From Euryarchaeota archaeon Ods04 (lineage in GTDB: Archaea > Halobacteriota > Halobacteria > Halobacteriales > Halorutilaceae): DNA of 7,161 nt. This document shows, piece after piece, positions 6,482 through 7,161 of this stretch. A program made the position numbers and the translations under genes. Positions within the stretch are counted from its first letter, which is position 1. Each line of letters begins with the position of its first letter. The notes below the pieces were generated by a model, which was not told the DNA's origin, searched no databases, and saw only the letters and a list, made by a program, of their open reading frames with translations. The stretch spans positions 1 through 7,161 of the forward strand of contig JAQZDD010000049.1 in the NCBI GenBank assembly GCA_028751055.1, read 5' to 3'.

Positions 6482-7161
6482 ATGAGAAGACGCGAGTTCC
6501 TCACAGCGGCGTCAACTGTGGGCGCGGCGTCGCTGTCTGGCTGTCTCGCACTCGAAGCTTACTGGGCACAGCCCGACTGTGCGGTTACCGAGCTTGTCGA
6601 CAGCCCTCCCGAAGACACGGTCTACCTGCCGACACACCGTGACGACATGGTGATGTTGGGTTCGGACACAGCGGGCGACTACGAGGTCTCTTTCTCGTAC
6701 ACGTATCCGCATATGTTCTGGACAGTAAACGGCACGAGGACGGAACTTGTTGAGCCTTCGGACGACGACGAAGTGCACTTCATGGTGACGGTGAGCGACG
6801 CCGAGACGGGGATACCGATACCCGCCGACACGGGTGCGTCGCTGGAGATACTCCGCGGCGGCGAGACGGTGTTCGAACGTTCACCTTGGCTCATGGTGTC
6901 GCAGACGATGGGCTTCCATCTCGGCGACAACATCCCTCTTGGCGAAGGCACACCTTTCGGAGACGGCACCGAGTACGTCGCTCGTCTCACGCTCGGTGAT
7001 ACTGACGCGCGTCTCGCCGAACCCCTTGAAGGACTTTCGGGCGGGGGCGAGACCGCCGAGGTCGAGTTCGTCTACTCGCGCAACGAACGCAACGAGATAG
7101 GCTGTGAAGTACTGGACGAGGACAGATGGGGCGAACCGGGCGCGCTGGAGCCTATGGAACA
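6482..7161 (+). CDS. Tat-exported lipoprotein resembling Tp34/P19-type iron-transport proteins (3' truncated by window)
   Basis: The ATG at 6482 opens a frame to the window edge (226 codons, no stop). The N-terminus MRRREFLTAAS is a Tat signal (RRxFL) and ends in the lipobox SLSGC, so Cys21 is the likely lipid anchor; haloarchaea export most lipoproteins this way. The mature part is a beta-rich acidic domain: 'YTYPHMFWTVNG' (74-84), 'VHFMVTVSDAETGIPIPAD' (98-116), and 'MVSQTMGFHLGDNIPL' (138-153) followed by a Gly-rich turn and 'EYVARLTL'. The pattern of an immunoglobulin-like strand set with 'GFHxGDN' before 'GTxY' recalls the Tp34/P19 (Iron_transport, PF10634-like) family, in which His and Met residues bind metal; His77, His99, His146, Met138 and Met143 are candidates. 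The role in iron or copper uptake is inferred. The partner permease would have to lie beyond the window. Confidence 0.78.
   Translation, partial: MRRREFLTAASTVGAASLSGCLALEAYWAQPDCAVTELVDSPPEDTVYLPTHRDDMVMLGSDTAGDYEVSFSYTYPHMFWTVNGTRTELVEPSDDDEVHFMVTVSDAETGIPIPADTGASLEILRGGETVFERSPWLMVSQTMGFHLGDNIPLGEGTPFGDGTEYVARLTLGDTDARLAEPLEGLSGGGETAEVEFVYSRNERNEIGCEVLDEDRWGEPGALEPME

Noticed and set aside
6388..6642. Plus-strand frame of 84 codons overlapping the start of the Tat lipoprotein gene
   Set aside because: It is out of frame with the Tat signal and lipobox beginning at 6482 and crosses the promoter region, so it is unlikely to be translated.

Overview
The window looks like a chromosomal segment of a halophilic, haloarchaeon-like euryarchaeon. 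The grounds are archaeal TATA-type promoters placed about 26-29 nt before start codons (leaderless-style genes), very acidic exported proteins, a Tat-dependent lipoprotein, and CARDB-type surface proteins. GC is moderate, and codon use leans to ATA (Ile) and AGA/AGG (Arg), which is not the usual high-GC haloarchaeal pattern. An uncultured or deep-branching relative of Halobacteria is therefore possible, but the taxonomy is inference.

Layout: (1) Positions 1-825, minus strand: a multi-pass membrane protein gene broken by a one-base frameshift at an 8-A homopolymer; its last codons lie just outside the window. (2) Positions 826-1049: an AT-rich promoter region and a possible 41-codon leader ORF. 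(3) Positions 1046-4328, plus strand: a tightly overlapping three-gene operon encoding a CARDB-type surface protein anchored by a C-terminal membrane helix, a LolD/MacB-type ABC ATPase, and a MacB/FtsX-type permease. (4) Positions 4385-5530, plus strand: an acidic lipoprotein with a LolA-like N-terminal region, under its own TATA box. (5) Positions 5552-6352, minus strand: an intact paralogue of gene 1, convergent with the lipoprotein gene. (6) Positions 6353-6481: a divergent promoter region with a perfect inverted repeat next to the next start codon. (7) Position 6482 to the edge, plus strand: the start of a Tat lipoprotein resembling the Tp34/P19 iron-transport periplasmic protein family.

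Working model (inference): the ABC ATPase and permease form a type VII (MacB/LolCDE-like) mechanotransmission complex that works outside the membrane together with the CARDB protein, and perhaps with the neighbouring LolA-like lipoprotein, on an envelope substrate. The two paralogous membrane proteins flanking this block may belong to the same locus. The Tat lipoprotein at the right edge appears to begin a separate, possibly metal-regulated unit. No tRNA, rRNA, CRISPR array, insertion sequence or phage gene was seen. Every gap between genes is shorter than 300 bases.
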